Shown: positions 34,241 through 44,536, counted from the stretch's first letter. The stretch: DNA of 64,000 bases from Rhodophyticola sp. CCM32 (GCF_004751985.1 NZ_CP038492.1:496001-560000); one strand, 5' to 3'. The notes: generated by a model not told the origin, from the letters alone. Numbers and translations are program-made.

Positions 34241-35605
34241 TTACGCGGCCCCGAACACATCGCCCACAAAACGGGTCAGATCGGCCATGGGCATCAGGTC
34301 CATCCCGGCCCCGTCGCCGGTTTTACACCCCTCGGGCACCATGGCCTGTGAAAAACCAAGTTTCCGGGCCTCTTTCAACCTGTTTTCCGCCTGAGCCACC
34401 GGACGCAGCGCGCCAGAGAGACTCAGTTCCCCGAATACCACACAATGTGGCGGAATTGCGGCATCCTCCCGGGCGGACAGAAGGGCGGCGGCAACGGCCA
34501 GATCGGCCGCCGGTTCGGAGACCCGCATGCCGCCGGCGATATTCAGATAGACATCAAGCCCCTGAAACGAGATGCCGACACGCGCCTCAAGCACTGCCAG
34601 GATCATCGACAGGCGGCCACTGTCCCAGCCCACCACCGCCCGGCGCGGCTGGCTGAGAGAGGAGGGCGCCACAAGCGCCTGAATTTCCACCAGAACCGGG
34701 CGGGTGCCTTCGATACCGGCAAACACCACCGAACCGGGGGCGGGTTTGTCACGGTCTGACAGGAACAGGGCTGACGGGTTTGGCACCTCGGCCAGACCTG
34801 TGCCGGTCATCTCGAAAACGCCGATCTCATCAGCCGGGCCGAACCGGTTTTTCACCGCGCGCAGGATGCGAAACTGATGGCCGCGTTCGCCTTCGAAATA
34901 CAGCACCGTGTCGACCATATGTTCAACCACACGCGGCCCCGCGATCTGGCCTTCCTTGGTCACATGGCCCACCAGCATCACCGCCACACCGCGTTTCTTG
35001 GCAAAGGTGACCAGTTCATGGGCCGCCGCGCGCACCTGGCTGACCGAGCCGGGGGCGCTTTCCACCGTGTCCAGCCACATGGTCTGGATCGAATCGATGA
35101 TCACCAGATCCGGGCGTTCCGCATCCAGCGTGGTCAGGATGTCGCGCAGATTGGTTTCAGCGGCAAGTTTTACAGCGGCGTCGGACAGGCCAAGCCGCTG
35201 AGCGCGCATCCGCACCTGGGCTGTGGCCTCTTCCCCCGAGACATAGATGACCTTCAGCCCGGTCCGCGCGAAACTGGCCGCCGCCTGCAACAGCAGCGTT
35301 GATTTCCCGATCCCCGGGTCGCCGCCCACCAGACAGGCCGAGGCCGGAACCAGCCCGCCGCCCAGCACCCGGTCCAACTCGGCCATGGCCGCGCTCTGGC
35401 GGGGGGGTGGTGCTTCTTCGGTGGTCAGATCGCTTAGCACCATGGCCCGGCCCTTGACCACACCAAGGGATTTGCCCGGCCCGGCGGAAAGCGGCGCTTC
35501 CTCGGCGATGGTATTCCATTCGCCACAGTTTTCGCAGCGCCCGGCCCATTTCTGGGTGACGCTGCCACAGGCGGAACAGACAAAACGGGTGACGGGTTTG
35601 GCCAT
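34241..35605 (-). CDS. radA: DNA repair protein RadA
   Basis: A 454-residue RadA/Sms. It has an N-terminal C4 zinc finger (FVCSACGS and GRCENCGEW), a RecA-like ATPase with Walker A GGDPGIGKSTLL and the RadA-specific KNRFG motif (AVKNRFGPADEIG), and a C-terminal Lon-like domain (VYLNIAGGMRVSEPAADLAV). It promotes branch migration of recombination intermediates as a DnaB-type ring. It begins 10 bases after the pqiA-like gene ends. Confidence 0.96.
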   Translation of the reverse strand: MAKPVTRFVCSACGSVTQKWAGRCENCGEWNTIAEEAPLSAGPGKSLGVVKGRAMVLSDLTTEEAPPPRQSAAMAELDRVLGGGLVPASACLVGGDPGIGKSTLLLQAAASFARTGLKVIYVSGEEATAQVRMRAQRLGLSDAAVKLAAETNLRDILTTLDAERPDLVIIDSIQTMWLDTVESAPGSVSQVRAAAHELVTFAKKRGVAVMLVGHVTKEGQIAGPRVVEHMVDTVLYFEGERGHQFRILRAVKNRFGPADEIGVFEMTGTGLAEVPNPSALFLSDRDKPAPGSVVFAGIEGTRPVLVEIQALVAPSSLSQPRRAVVGWDSGRLSMILAVLEARVGISFQGLDVYLNIAGGMRVSEPAADLAVAAALLSAREDAAIPPHCVVFGELSLSGALRPVAQAENRLKEARKLGFSQAMVPEGCKTGDGAGMDLMPMADLTRFVGDVFGAA

Positions 35606-35614
35606 GGGAAGGGC

Positions 35615-36067
35615 TTAGCCGAGCCGGCCCTGCTTGACCAGATGGCTGGTCCACAGGCTGACCGCCAGCGAGGCCAGAATGCAGCCGGTGAACAGCCAGA
35701 GCCCCCAGGCGGTTTCCACCCGGCCGACGCTGACCCCTTTGGCCAGCACGATATAAAGCGCGATCAGAAACACATCTGCCATGGCCAGCTTGCCAAGCGC
35801 CGCGGTCAACGGCAGCCAGCGTTCGGCCAGACGCCCCGCATGGATGAATGCCAGTGCGATGGTCTTGCTGATCGGCGCCACCAGGGCGAAAAACACCACC
35901 AGTATGGCCAACAGCGTTTCATCCTCCCAAAGGGCGCCAATGCCGGACAGGACCGAGATTTCATCCAGCCCGAACAGCGGCAGCAGACCCGCCCGCATCA
36001 ATGGTGCAAACCACGAGATCGGGAACAGGATCAGCAGGAACAGATTGACGATAAGCAACACGCGCAT
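35615..36067 (-). CDS. Paraquat-inducible protein A (PqiA-like)
   Basis: A 150-residue membrane protein of the PqiA family, a single module rather than the double E. coli PqiA. Four spans are visible: LLIVNLFLLILFPISWFAPL, LLAILVVFFALVAPISKTIA, MADVFLIALYIVLAK and LWLFTGCILASLAVSLW. Members work with MCE lipid-transport systems at the envelope. Start set at 36067 (MRVLLIVNL), where homologues begin; the frame is open to 36142. It is tightly linked to radA. Confidence 0.87.
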   Translation of the reverse strand: MRVLLIVNLFLLILFPISWFAPLMRAGLLPLFGLDEISVLSGIGALWEDETLLAILVVFFALVAPISKTIALAFIHAGRLAERWLPLTAALGKLAMADVFLIALYIVLAKGVSVGRVETAWGLWLFTGCILASLAVSLWTSHLVKQGRLG

Positions 36068-36217
36068 GGGCGATCCTGATATGTGACGGGCCACGGCCCT
36101 GACATGACCCAAGGCATGCGGGATGCGCAAGTCTTTGCCCATCAGCGGTGCCTGGTGATTGATTATATGTTCCCTATATGTTCTTATTTACCATCAGGCA
36201 AGCTGTAAGAGAGTTTC

Positions 36218-36796
36218 ATGACAGATCACCGGGCCTCTTCAATGGAATTTGACATTCGCCCCGCCGATTGGGCCGGGTTCAGCGCCGTGATGGGCGAGAA
36301 AGGCGGCTGTGGCGGGTGCTGGTGCATGATCTGGCGGCTGTCGAAATCCGAGATGGATGCCGGTCTGGGGGATGGCAACCGCAGGGCGATGAAGGCGCTG
36401 TTTGCGGCGGGTGAGGTGCCGGGGCTTGTGGCCTATCACAACGCTGTTGCCATTGGCTGGATACAGGTGGACAGGCGCGCCGCCTTCCCAAGGCTTGACC
36501 GGTCGCGGGTGTTGAAACCGGTTGATGACCTGCCGGTCTGGAGTGTGTCCTGCTTTCTGGTGGACAAGCGGTTTCGGCGCAAGGGTCTGTCGACCGCCCT
36601 GCTGAACGCGGCCTGCGATTTTGCCAAAGGGCAGGGGGCCAGGATGATCGAAGGGTATCCGATCGACAGCCCGAAAAAGAGCTACCCGCCGGTCTATGCC
36701 TGGACCGGGTTCATGGGCACCTATCGCAAGGCGGGCTTTGTGGAGGTCGCACGGCGATCAGACACACGGCCGATCATGCGCAAACCGCTGGCCTGA
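36218..36796 (+). CDS. GNAT family N-acetyltransferase
   Basis: A 192-residue acetyltransferase. The N-terminal region is unusual in being rich in Cys/Trp/Gly (GGCGGCWCMIWRL), a pattern of a GNAT subgroup widespread in bacteria. The acetyl-CoA loop is VDKRFRRKGLSTALLNAACD and the end has GFMGTYRKAGFVEVARR. The substrate is unknown. It stands alone on the + strand between two - strand operons. Confidence 0.88.
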   Translation: MTDHRASSMEFDIRPADWAGFSAVMGEKGGCGGCWCMIWRLSKSEMDAGLGDGNRRAMKALFAAGEVPGLVAYHNAVAIGWIQVDRRAAFPRLDRSRVLKPVDDLPVWSVSCFLVDKRFRRKGLSTALLNAACDFAKGQGARMIEGYPIDSPKKSYPPVYAWTGFMGTYRKAGFVEVARRSDTRPIMRKPLA

Positions 36797-36912
36797 GGGT
36801 CGTAATGATGGCTTTTCGGGGTCAACCTGAAACGGGTCATATCGAAAAAGCACTGGAGCGGATGGCGAGAGAGGCAGTGGTTTGCGGGCCAGATCAAAGG
36901 TGAACCGCTTTC

Positions 36913-36960
36913 GGGCGGAATTCTCCAGAATTCCCCGTGGAAAACTGGAGTTTTCCACCC
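36913..36960. repeat. R4 double palindrome, copy 1
   Basis: Two palindromes side by side: GGAATTCT-CC-AGAATTCC, then GTGGAAAACT-GG-AGTTTTCCAC. A nearly identical pair is at 58178-58223. Both copies lie between convergent genes. A scrap of R3 (CCCTCGGTTCGGGCACTGCCCT) follows directly. Confidence 0.8.
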
Positions 36961-37028
36961 CTCGGTTCGGGCACTGCCCTCAGAACTGGTGGAGGCGCGT
37001 TTCCGAATTACTTTATACCCCAAAGCCT

Positions 37029-37397
37029 TCAGGCAAATTGCCGGTGCCAGATCACCGCCGCCGAGATCACGATTGCCAGTGCCAGTTTGCCTGCTTCAAA
37101 CCGCCAGCGCGTCTCGCGCATCTCGTTGAGCGATTGATGCACCCCAAAGCCCAACCCGGCCGGGAACAGCAATGCGATGATCACAACAACCGATGGCAAC
37201 CCGATCACCGCCCCGACCATGACCACCACCACCAGCGCAATCATCACCGGCACCAGATTGGCCAGCAATCCGGTCACAGAAGCGATATGCTGGCCGCGTT
37301 CGCTTTGAAACACGCGCAGCCCCCAATCCGCCAGACCCAGCCCGGCATAGACCCAAAGCCCGGTTGCGATCACCTCGATCGTGGCAATGGGGCTCAT
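37029..37397 (-). CDS. Small multi-span membrane protein
   Basis: A 122-residue hydrophobic protein with about four spans (ATIEVIATGLWVYAGLGLADW, VTGLLANLVPVMIALVVVVM, PSVVVIIALLFPAGLGFG and LALAIVISAAVIWH). Its ATG overlaps the stop of the upstream gene (ATGA), so it is translationally coupled as the last gene of the alr-mlaE-mlaF unit. Not recognised. Confidence 0.72.
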   Translation of the reverse strand: MSPIATIEVIATGLWVYAGLGLADWGLRVFQSERGQHIASVTGLLANLVPVMIALVVVVMVGAVIGLPSVVVIIALLFPAGLGFGVHQSLNEMRETRWRFEAGKLALAIVISAAVIWHRQFA

Positions 37398-37825
37398 GGG
37401 GCAAGCAGCCAAAGCAGCGCCATGATCACCGGCAGGGATATCACACTCAGCGCAACCGCAATGGCCGCAAGCCGGGGGCGCCAGCCGGTCGCCTTTGTGC
37501 CGCGCCAGAAATCCAGCAGGGTCCAGGCCCAGAGAAAGACCAGCGTGAATTCCAGAATATTCTCGGATCGCAGCGTTGCGGGAACCGCGCGGGGCAGATA
37601 GATGACCCATGATGTGGTCAGCCCCGTCAGACCGGAAGAGATCACCGCAAAGGCAAACTGGGCCTTCTGTTCAGGTGTCACCCGCAGGTTCAGCACGGCA
37701 AAGACACATGCCAGAAACGGCACCAGAACCAGCATCAGATTGAACAGCAGATAAAACCCGCCCCAGACAGGCGGCAGGTCACCGGGCAGGGGTATCGCTA
37801 TCGGGGGAAGGGTTTCGCGGCCCAT
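37394..37825 (-). CDS. Four-span membrane protein
   Basis: A 143-residue protein with four predicted spans (FYLLFNLMLVLVPFLACVFA, AQFAFAVISSGLTGLTTSWV, LEFTLVFLWAWTLLDFW, AAIAVALSVISLPVIMALLW). The gene begins on the base right after the mlaF stop and ends in an ATGA overlap with the next gene. I do not recognise a family; its fixed place behind mlaEF suggests an envelope role. Confidence 0.75.
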   Translation of the reverse strand: MGRETLPPIAIPLPGDLPPVWGGFYLLFNLMLVLVPFLACVFAVLNLRVTPEQKAQFAFAVISSGLTGLTTSWVIYLPRAVPATLRSENILEFTLVFLWAWTLLDFWRGTKATGWRPRLAAIAVALSVISLPVIMALLWLLAP

Positions 37826-38572
37826 CTAGCGCACCGCCTCGATCGGCCCCTCCGCCGCGCCGGTGATGAACTGGTGCAGATAAGGGTCAGGTGCCGCATC
37901 CATCCCGGCCACCGGGCCTTCCCATTTCACCACCCCGTCATGGAGCATCGCAACCCGGTCGGCGATGGCACGCACCGATGACATGTCATGGGTGATGGTC
38001 ATCGCCGTGGCGCCCATCTCGACCACGATCTCACGGATCAGCGCGTTGATGACACCGGCCATGATCGGGTCAAGCCCGGTGGTCGGTTCGTCAAAGAAAA
38101 TCACATCCGGTTCCGCGGCGATGGCGCGCGCCAGCCCAACCCGTTTCTGCATGCCGCCGGACAATTCAGACGGGAACAGCTCTGCCACATCCGGGTTCAG
38201 CCCCACGCGGCGCAGTTTCTCAACCGCAATCTCGCGGGCCTCGGCCACCGGTCGCTTCAAAGAGCCGCGCAACAGCCGGAAGGCCACATTCTGCCAGACC
38301 GTCAGACTGTCAAACAGCGCGGCGCCCTGAAACAGCATCCCGAAACGCGCCAGAAACGCATCGCGGTCGGTCTTGCGGATATCCTCACCCTCGAAACGGA
38401 TCGTGCCGCTGTCATGGCGGATCAGGCCAAGGATGGATTTCAGCAGAACCGATTTGCCGGTGCCGGACCCGCCGATGATCACCAGGCTCTGGCCGCGCAC
38501 AAGGCTCAGGTCGACGCCGCGCAGCACCTGCTTGGCGCCAAAGGATTTATGAACATCGTCAAGCTCGATCAT
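37826..38572 (-). CDS. mlaF: ABC transporter ATPase, MlaF type
   Basis: A 248-residue ABC ATPase of the MCE/Mla group that moves phospholipids between membranes. Walker A is IIGGSGTGKSVLLKS, the ABC signature is LSGGMQKRVGLARAIA (with the MQKR typical of MlaF), and Walker B is VIFFDEPTTGLDPI. The ATG at 38572 overlaps the mlaE stop by four bases. No MlaD/MCE gene follows in this window. Confidence 0.94.
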   Translation of the reverse strand: MIELDDVHKSFGAKQVLRGVDLSLVRGQSLVIIGGSGTGKSVLLKSILGLIRHDSGTIRFEGEDIRKTDRDAFLARFGMLFQGAALFDSLTVWQNVAFRLLRGSLKRPVAEAREIAVEKLRRVGLNPDVAELFPSELSGGMQKRVGLARAIAAEPDVIFFDEPTTGLDPIMAGVINALIREIVVEMGATAMTITHDMSSVRAIADRVAMLHDGVVKWEGPVAGMDAAPDPYLHQFITGAAEGPIEAVR

Positions 38573-39351
38573 CCGGTGAAAAACAGCTCCGTCAGCAGGT
38601 AATTGGCCGCCAGGATCATGATCGAGGCCGACACAACCGCATTGGTCGTGGCCCGCCCCACGCCGCGCGCGCCCCGGCCCGAATGCATCCCGTGATAGCA
38701 GCCCATCAGCGCCACGATGAACCCGAAAACCGCCCCTTTCACAAGGCCCGACAACACATCCCACAGTTCCAGAAAATCGACCGTGTTGTCGAGATAGATG
38801 GCCGGGTTGAAGCCAAGCCGTGTTGTGCCCACCAGATAACCGCCGAAAATGCCGATGATATCGCCCACCGCCACCAGCAGCGGCAGGGTCAGCACCGCGG
38901 CCAGAACCCGCGGCACGGTCAGGTATTTCATCGGATGGGTCGACAGCGTGACCAGCGCGTCAATCTGTTCGGTCACTTTCATGGTGCCGATCTCGGCGGC
39001 AATCGCGGCGGCCACACGACCGGCCACCATCAACCCGCCCAGAACCGGGCCAAGCTCGCGCACCATGCCGATGGCGACGATCGAGGGCACAACGGATTCC
39101 GCGTTGAACCGGGACCCGCCCGCATAGATCTGCAAGGCCAGCGCGCCCCCGGTGAAAAGCGCCGTCAGCCCCACCACCGGCAGGCTGAGCCAGCCGATCT
39201 GCATCAGCGCATGGGCAAATTCACGCGGGTAGAATGGTGGCCGGACCAGATGGCTGAGCGTCTGCGCGGCATAAAGTGCGATCCGCCCGATAACGCCCAG
39301 CATGCCAAGGGTCGCCCGGCCTGTCGCAGCAAGGGGGGAGAGCAGGATCAT
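38569..39351 (-). CDS. mlaE: MlaE-type ABC transporter permease
   Basis: A 260-residue integral membrane permease of the MlaE family. The conserved [21 protein letters not shown] segment and the GYLVGTT loop region are clear, with five or six spans. It pairs with MlaF. Both ends overlap neighbours by four bases (ATGA with alr upstream and mlaF downstream), so it is tightly coupled. Confidence 0.94.
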   Translation of the reverse strand: MILLSPLAATGRATLGMLGVIGRIALYAAQTLSHLVRPPFYPREFAHALMQIGWLSLPVVGLTALFTGGALALQIYAGGSRFNAESVVPSIVAIGMVRELGPVLGGLMVAGRVAAAIAAEIGTMKVTEQIDALVTLSTHPMKYLTVPRVLAAVLTLPLLVAVGDIIGIFGGYLVGTTRLGFNPAIYLDNTVDFLELWDVLSGLVKGAVFGFIVALMGCYHGMHSGRGARGVGRATTNAVVSASIMILAANYLLTELFFTG

Positions 39352-40391
39352 GACGGCCCCCCGCTATAGTGACGCTCATACCGCGCGCCAAGCGATGTCA
39401 GTATTTCATAGCCGATGGTGCCTGCGGCCTCGGCCAGGGCATCCACATTCTGGGCCGGGCACATAATATCCAGCATCTCGGGCATGTGGGGCAGATCGGT
39501 CACATCCACCCCGATCATATCCATCGACACGCGACCGACCACGGGGCAGGGCGTATCGCCCGCAAACAGCCGGGCCCGCCCGCTCAGCGCCCGGATCAAC
39601 CCGTCGGCATAGCCGCCTGAAACCGTGGCGATCTTCCGGGGCGAGGGCGCGCAATACGTGCCGCCATAGCCCACGGTCTCCCCCGGGGCGATGTCGCGTG
39701 TCTGGATCACCGGCAGCGACAGGCGCAGGGCCGGGCGGGCCGCCGCAAAAGGCAGGCCGCCATAAAGGCCGATCCCCGGGCGTGTCAGATCAAAATGATA
39801 CTCAGGCCCCAGCAGGATACCGCCCGTCGCACTCAGCGATCTGGGAGCGTGAAGCCCCTCGGTCATCGCAATGAATTGCGCCAGTTGCGCGGCGTTTTGC
39901 GGGTGTTCCGGCGTGTCGGCGCAGGCCAGATGGCTCATCACCAGGGTCAGCGGCCCGGCCTCAAGCCCGGCGCGCAGTTCGGCCCATTCATCGGCCTCCA
40001 TCCCCAGACGGTTCATGCCGGTGTCAAGCTGTACCCCGTAAGGCGCATCGGGCAGGGCCTCACGATGGCGCGCCACCTGCGCCGCACTGTTCAGCATCGG
40101 GGTCAGACCCGCGCCACGGATTATGGCCGTATCTGTCACCATATGGCCGGAAAAGACATTTATTTCAACATTTTCTCCAAGGGCCTTGCGCAGGGTGGCG
40201 CCTTCCTCGGCGACCGCCACGAAGAAGCGTCTGGCCCCCGCCGAGGCCAGCGCCCGGGTCACCTCCACCAGGCCAAGCCCATAGCCATCGGCCTTTACCA
40301 CGGCACCGGTCTCTCCGGCTGAAAGACGGTCCAGCGCGCGCCAGTTGGCGCAGAGCGCATCAAGGTCGATATGCAGGATTCCGGTTGCCAT
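39348..40391 (-). CDS. alr: Alanine racemase
   Basis: A 347-residue PLP enzyme that converts L- to D-alanine for peptidoglycan. The PLP lysine is in [16 protein letters not shown]; the second catalytic Tyr is in the [13 protein letters not shown] region; [14 protein letters not shown] is a typical C-terminal domain motif. It lies 30 bases after the FosA-like gene and overlaps mlaE. Confidence 0.95.
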   Translation of the reverse strand: MATGILHIDLDALCANWRALDRLSAGETGAVVKADGYGLGLVEVTRALASAGARRFFVAVAEEGATLRKALGENVEINVFSGHMVTDTAIIRGAGLTPMLNSAAQVARHREALPDAPYGVQLDTGMNRLGMEADEWAELRAGLEAGPLTLVMSHLACADTPEHPQNAAQLAQFIAMTEGLHAPRSLSATGGILLGPEYHFDLTRPGIGLYGGLPFAAARPALRLSLPVIQTRDIAPGETVGYGGTYCAPSPRKIATVSGGYADGLIRALSGRARLFAGDTPCPVVGRVSMDMIGVDVTDLPHMPEMLDIMCPAQNVDALAEAAGTIGYEILTSLGARYERHYSGGPS

Positions 40392-40421
40392 ATGTCTCTG
40401 TCGGGTCTGTGGCCCGGAGCG

Positions 40422-40841
40422 TCAAGAGGGTGTCTTGGCGTCGGTGAGGGTCATGCCGGGGGCGGGATGGGTGCGATAATGCGCCAGCCGCGAGGCCAGA
40501 TCGCCCTCGTGAAGCTCCAGTTTATGGCCATCGGGATCAAGGAAATAAAGCGATGCGCCCTCGCTGCGATTGTCTTTCCACAGGCGCGCGGAGGCGGCGA
40601 TTTTCCTGGCCAGATCGGCGAAACCTCCGGGGCTGCAGGATAGGGCGATATGGCTGTCATCGCCGCGTGGCGACATCTCGGTGCTCACTTCCAGACAGAG
40701 CCAGAGCGTGCCAAGCTCCAGATAGGCGCCCCGGGGCCATATGGCGGCCCGGCGCGCGCCCAGAACATCCTCGTAAAACTGCAAGGACCGGCTCAGGTCG
40801 GACACGGCCAATGTGATGTGATTGACCCCCGAGATTGCCAT
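40422..40841 (-). CDS. fosA: FosA-type fosfomycin thiol transferase
   Basis: A 139-residue vicinal oxygen chelate protein that closely follows FosA: VNHITLAVSDLSRSLQFYED with the first metal His, RGAYLELGTLWLCL, a second His in DDSHIALSC, and WKDNRSEGASLYFLDPDGHK-LELHEGDL with the Lys/Ser potassium site and metal Glu. FosA adds glutathione to fosfomycin. Its ATG overlaps the dnaB stop, and alr follows, so it is built into a housekeeping operon. A non-antibiotic substrate is possible. Confidence 0.85.
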   Translation of the reverse strand: MAISGVNHITLAVSDLSRSLQFYEDVLGARRAAIWPRGAYLELGTLWLCLEVSTEMSPRGDDSHIALSCSPGGFADLARKIAASARLWKDNRSEGASLYFLDPDGHKLELHEGDLASRLAHYRTHPAPGMTLTDAKTPS

Positions 40842-42336
40842 CAGAACCCGTCCGAATTGCCCGCCTGCCAGGGTTTGACCAGATTGCCGAACCGGGTGAA
40901 CTGCCCCTCAAAGCTCAGATCAAGCGAGCCGACGGGCCCGTGCCGCTGCTTGCCGATGATCACCTCGGCCTTGCCGTGAAGCTGTTCCATCTCCTGCTGC
41001 CATTTCGCCATGGCTTCCAGATTGTCTTCGCCCGGCTTTTCACGCTCTTTGTAATATTCACCGCGATAGACAAACATCACCACATCCGCATCCTGCTCGA
41101 TCGAGCCGGATTCACGCAAATCGCTCAATTGCGGGCGCTTGTCCTCGCGCTGTTCAACCTGGCGCGAAAGCTGCGACAGGGCAATCACCGGGATGTTCAG
41201 CTCTTTCGCGATGGCCTTCAGGCCCTGGGTGATTTCCGAGACCTCATTCACCCGGTTCTCGGATTTCCCCGACCCGCGCAGAAGCTGCAGATAGTCGATG
41301 ATCAGCAGGTCCAGCCCCTGGGGGAGCGTTTCAGCCGCCGGGCCCGGGCCGCCAGCTGGCTGATCGGCAGAGCAGGCGTGTCGTCGATATAAAGCGGGCA
41401 GCTTTCAAGATCCTGCGCCGCCCGCAGATACCGTTGAAATTCCTGCTCATTCAGATCGCCCTTGCGGATCAGTTCCGAGGGCACTTCTGCCGCCTCGGAC
41501 AACACCCGCTGCGCCAGCTGCGCCGCCGACATCTCAAGCGAGAAAAACCCCACAACCCCGCCATCGACCGTGCCGTCGCTGCCATCGGGTTTCGCGCCCC
41601 GTTTCCAGGCCCTGGCCACGTTGAAGGCAATATTGGTGGCCAGGGATGTCTTGCCCATGGAGGGACGACCGGCAAGGATCAGAAGATCGGAATTGTGCAA
41701 GCCGCCCAGCATCTTGTCCATATCTGTCAGGCCGGTCGATATCCCGGCCAGACCGCCGCCCCGGTTATAGGCCGCATTGGCGATATCCACCGCGTCGGTC
41801 AGGGCCCGCAGGAAGCTTTGAAACCCGCGCGAGGTGGTGCCGGAGGAGGCGAGTTTGAACAAATCCGCTTCGGCCTCGACAATCTGTTCATCCGGTGTGG
41901 CCTCATCGCGGACGGTCTGGGCGCGGTCGGCGATGGTGCGCCCCAGATCAATCAATTCGCGCCTGAGCGCCAGATCATGGATCAGTTGCGCATAATCGCG
42001 CGCCGCCGATGTGGCGATGGCGGACAGTTGCAGGCGCAGCAGATATTCCGCCCCGCCCAGGTCTTTCAGTCCCGGATGATCGGCCAGAAAATTCTTCAGC
42101 GTGGTGGCGTCGGTTTGCAGCCCCTTGGTGATCCGGCTGGCGGCGGTGGCGAAAATCTCCCCATGGACGGGGTCATAGAAATGGTCGGGTTTGACCAGGT
42201 CATCCACCCGGTCCAGCACATCATTGGAGGACAGGATCGCGCCCAGAAGCTGTTGTTCCGCTTCGATGTTATGGGGCAGCTCTGCGGCGGCTTCCAACGC
42301 GTCGCCGGTCGGATTGATGGCCTGTACCTCATTCAT
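40841..42336 (-). CDS. dnaB: Replicative DNA helicase DnaB, split by an apparent frameshift
   Basis: DnaB, the hexameric replication-fork helicase. The N-terminal part (42336-41302) has [15 protein letters not shown], Walker [13 protein letters not shown] and [14 protein letters not shown]. It runs off-frame after ARARRLKRS. The correct frame resumes at once as [20 protein letters not shown], then [20 protein letters not shown] and the C-terminal [15 protein letters not shown]. One base is missing from the five-G run at 41320-41324 (+ strand). Restoring it gives 498 residues, normal length and spacing. Since dnaB is essential this is most likely a consensus error. Confidence 0.93.
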
Positions 42337-42562
42337 GTCGCCGTCCCTTATTGTGCTTTTGCCGCCCTGGTCCCCACCTTTGGATCGGGCCTACAGGAGC
42401 AGGCGCAGACCGGTCAATCTGGATAAGCTGTGGATAGGCTGTGGGTCGAAATCGGACCTGTATATTGCCTTTTTTATGGGGCAGACGTCAACATCTGGTG
42501 GTTTTGCGCCATGTCCGTGGCCAAATAAACACGCGGGGGATTTATTCGCAGGCGGCCTCGGG

Positions 42563-43243
42563 TCAGCCGCCGCCGCGGGCCGCGCGCCAGGCGTCGGGGC
42601 CGGCAAGGAATCGCTCCACCTCGGTCAGGGTTTCCTCATCGAAATCGCCCGCCCGCCGCGCCTCGGCCACCACATCGGCCCAGGTGCACAGGTAATGCAG
42701 GGTGATGCCTTCGGCCGCCAGATCGGGCAGCGTATCGGCAAAGATGTCATAGAAGAAAATCACCGCTGTGTCGCCGCAAAGGGCCCCGGTCTTGCGGATC
42801 GCCTCGACAAATTTCAGTTTCGAGCCGCCATCGGTGGTCAGATCCTCCACCAGCAGCACCCGCTCGCCTGCGTTCATCTGGCCCTCGATCTGGGCATCCC
42901 GGCCATAGCCTTTGGGCTTCTTTCTGACATAGGTCATCGGCAGCGCCATACGCTCGGCAACCAGCGCGGCAAAGGGGATGCCGGCGGTTTCGCCCCCGGC
43001 GATATTGTCGAAAGCCTCCAGCCCGGCATTGCGCATCACCGTGCAGGTCAGAAAATCCATCAGCGTCGCGCGGATGCGCGGGTAGGAGATGAGTTTTCGG
43101 CAGTCGATATAGGTTGGCGCCTGTTTGCCCGAGGAATGGGTGAACGGCTCTGCCGCATTGAAATGAACGGCCTTGATGTCCAGCAACATGCGGGCAGTCA
43201 TCTGCGCCATGGTGTGTGGGTCGGGATAGGTGGCAGGGATCAT
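42563..43243 (-). CDS. pyrE: Orotate phosphoribosyltransferase
   Basis: A 226-residue PyrE that makes OMP from orotate and PRPP. The PRPP loop is [18 protein letters not shown] and the catalytic loop is [21 protein letters not shown] sits six bases before the ATG at 43243. It is the second gene of a pyrC-pyrE unit, 75 bases after pyrC with an R5 repeat between. Confidence 0.95.
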   Translation of the reverse strand: MIPATYPDPHTMAQMTARMLLDIKAVHFNAAEPFTHSSGKQAPTYIDCRKLISYPRIRATLMDFLTCTVMRNAGLEAFDNIAGGETAGIPFAALVAERMALPMTYVRKKPKGYGRDAQIEGQMNAGERVLLVEDLTTDGGSKLKFVEAIRKTGALCGDTAVIFFYDIFADTLPDLAAEGITLHYLCTWADVVAEARRAGDFDEETLTEVERFLAGPDAWRAARGGG

Positions 43244-43283
43244 CTGGTGCCTCATATGGCGGGTATTGTGGTGGGCCGGGAAT

Positions 43284-43317
43284 GCCTCCGGCGGGGATAT
43301 TTATCAAGCAGAGAAGA
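43284..43317 (-). repeat. R5 intergenic repeat, copy 4
   Basis: GCCTCCGGCGGGGATATTTA with the TCAAGCAGAGAAG tail, between pyrC and pyrE. It is almost identical to copies 1 and 2. Confidence 0.75.
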
Positions 43318-44355
43318 TCAGGTCACCTGCCAGAACAGCGGATGGCCGGGATCGAACAGGGTGACGGGGCCTTCATCGGTGGCGATCTGGGTCGGGTAGG
43401 GGACGGGGCTGGCCTGTTTGGTCAGGGTGAGTGTGGCGTCATTGGGGGGCAGGCCGTAATGGGCCGGGCCGTGGAGCGAGGTGAAGCCTTCCAGCCGGTC
43501 AAGCGCCTCTTCCTCCTCGAACACATGGGCGAGGCAGGACAGCGTGTTGGTTGCGGTGAAGCAGCCCGCGCAGCCGCAGGCCGAAAGTTTGTTCGGGTCC
43601 GTATGCGGCGCACTGTCCGTGCCCAGAAAGAAGCGCGGATTGCCCGAGGTCGCGGCCCGGCGCAGGGCCTGTTGATGGGTGTTTCGTTTGGCCACGGGCA
43701 GGCAGTAATAATGCGGTCTGATACCGCCTGCCAGAATATGGTTGCGGTTGATCATCAGGTGATGCGTGGTGATGGTGCCTGCGATTTTTCCTGTGGCGTC
43801 AGAGACATAGTCGATGCCATGGCTTGTGGTGATATGTTCCAGAGTGACCGTCAGGCCGGGGGTGGCGCGGCGCAGCGGGTCAAGCACGGTGTCCAGAAAA
43901 ACCTGTTCCCGGTCGAAGATATCGACCTCGGGGCTGGTGACTTCCCCATGGATGCAGAGCGGCAGGCCGATCTCGGCCATCCTGTCCAGCACGCCACGCA
44001 CCTTGTCGAAATCGGTCACGCCCGAGGCGGAATTTGTGGTGGCGCCTGCCGGGTAGAGTTTCACGGCGGTGATCAGCCCGCTTGCATGGGCGGCGGCCAC
44101 ATCATCCGGGTCGGTGTCTTCGGTCAGATACAGCGTCATCAGCGGGGTAAAAGGGCTGCCCTTGGGCAGGGCGGCGAGGATGCGCGCGCGATAGGCGGCG
44201 GCATCCGTGCCGCGCACCACCGGCGGCACCAGATTGGGCATGATGATCGCCCGGGCGAAATGGCGGGTGGTTTCCGGCAGAACGGCGGCCAGCATCGCGC
44301 CATCGCGCAGATGCAGGTGCCAGTCATCGGGGCGGCGCAGGGTCAGCGTGGTCAT
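43318..44355 (-). CDS. pyrC: Dihydroorotase
   Basis: A 345-residue class II dihydroorotase (E. coli PyrC type), third step of pyrimidine synthesis. Metal ligands are visible in [10 protein letters not shown], the carboxylated Lys in [13 protein letters not shown], the His in [15 protein letters not shown] and [10 protein letters not shown], and the catalytic Asp in [11 protein letters not shown] at 44355 chosen because homologues begin with this [15 protein letters not shown] segment. It is divergent from ureD. Confidence 0.96.
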   Translation of the reverse strand: MTTLTLRRPDDWHLHLRDGAMLAAVLPETTRHFARAIIMPNLVPPVVRGTDAAAYRARILAALPKGSPFTPLMTLYLTEDTDPDDVAAAHASGLITAVKLYPAGATTNSASGVTDFDKVRGVLDRMAEIGLPLCIHGEVTSPEVDIFDREQVFLDTVLDPLRRATPGLTVTLEHITTSHGIDYVSDATGKIAGTITTHHLMINRNHILAGGIRPHYYCLPVAKRNTHQQALRRAATSGNPRFFLGTDSAPHTDPNKLSACGCAGCFTATNTLSCLAHVFEEEEALDRLEGFTSLHGPAHYGLPPNDATLTLTKQASPVPYPTQIATDEGPVTLFDPGHPLFWQVT

Positions 44356-44536
44356 GGGCCTAGCGCTACACCGGGGGGCGGGAACTGCCAAGGGGGAAGG
44401 CGCAGGGCGGGGGATATATGGGCCATGCCGGATTTTTGCGCCGATCTGCCTAAATATTGTGCGAATTGCAATGCGAAGATGGGGGCAGGCCCGGGGGTCG
44501 CTTGTCTTGGCGGGGGTGGCTTGCAAGAGTCGGTCC

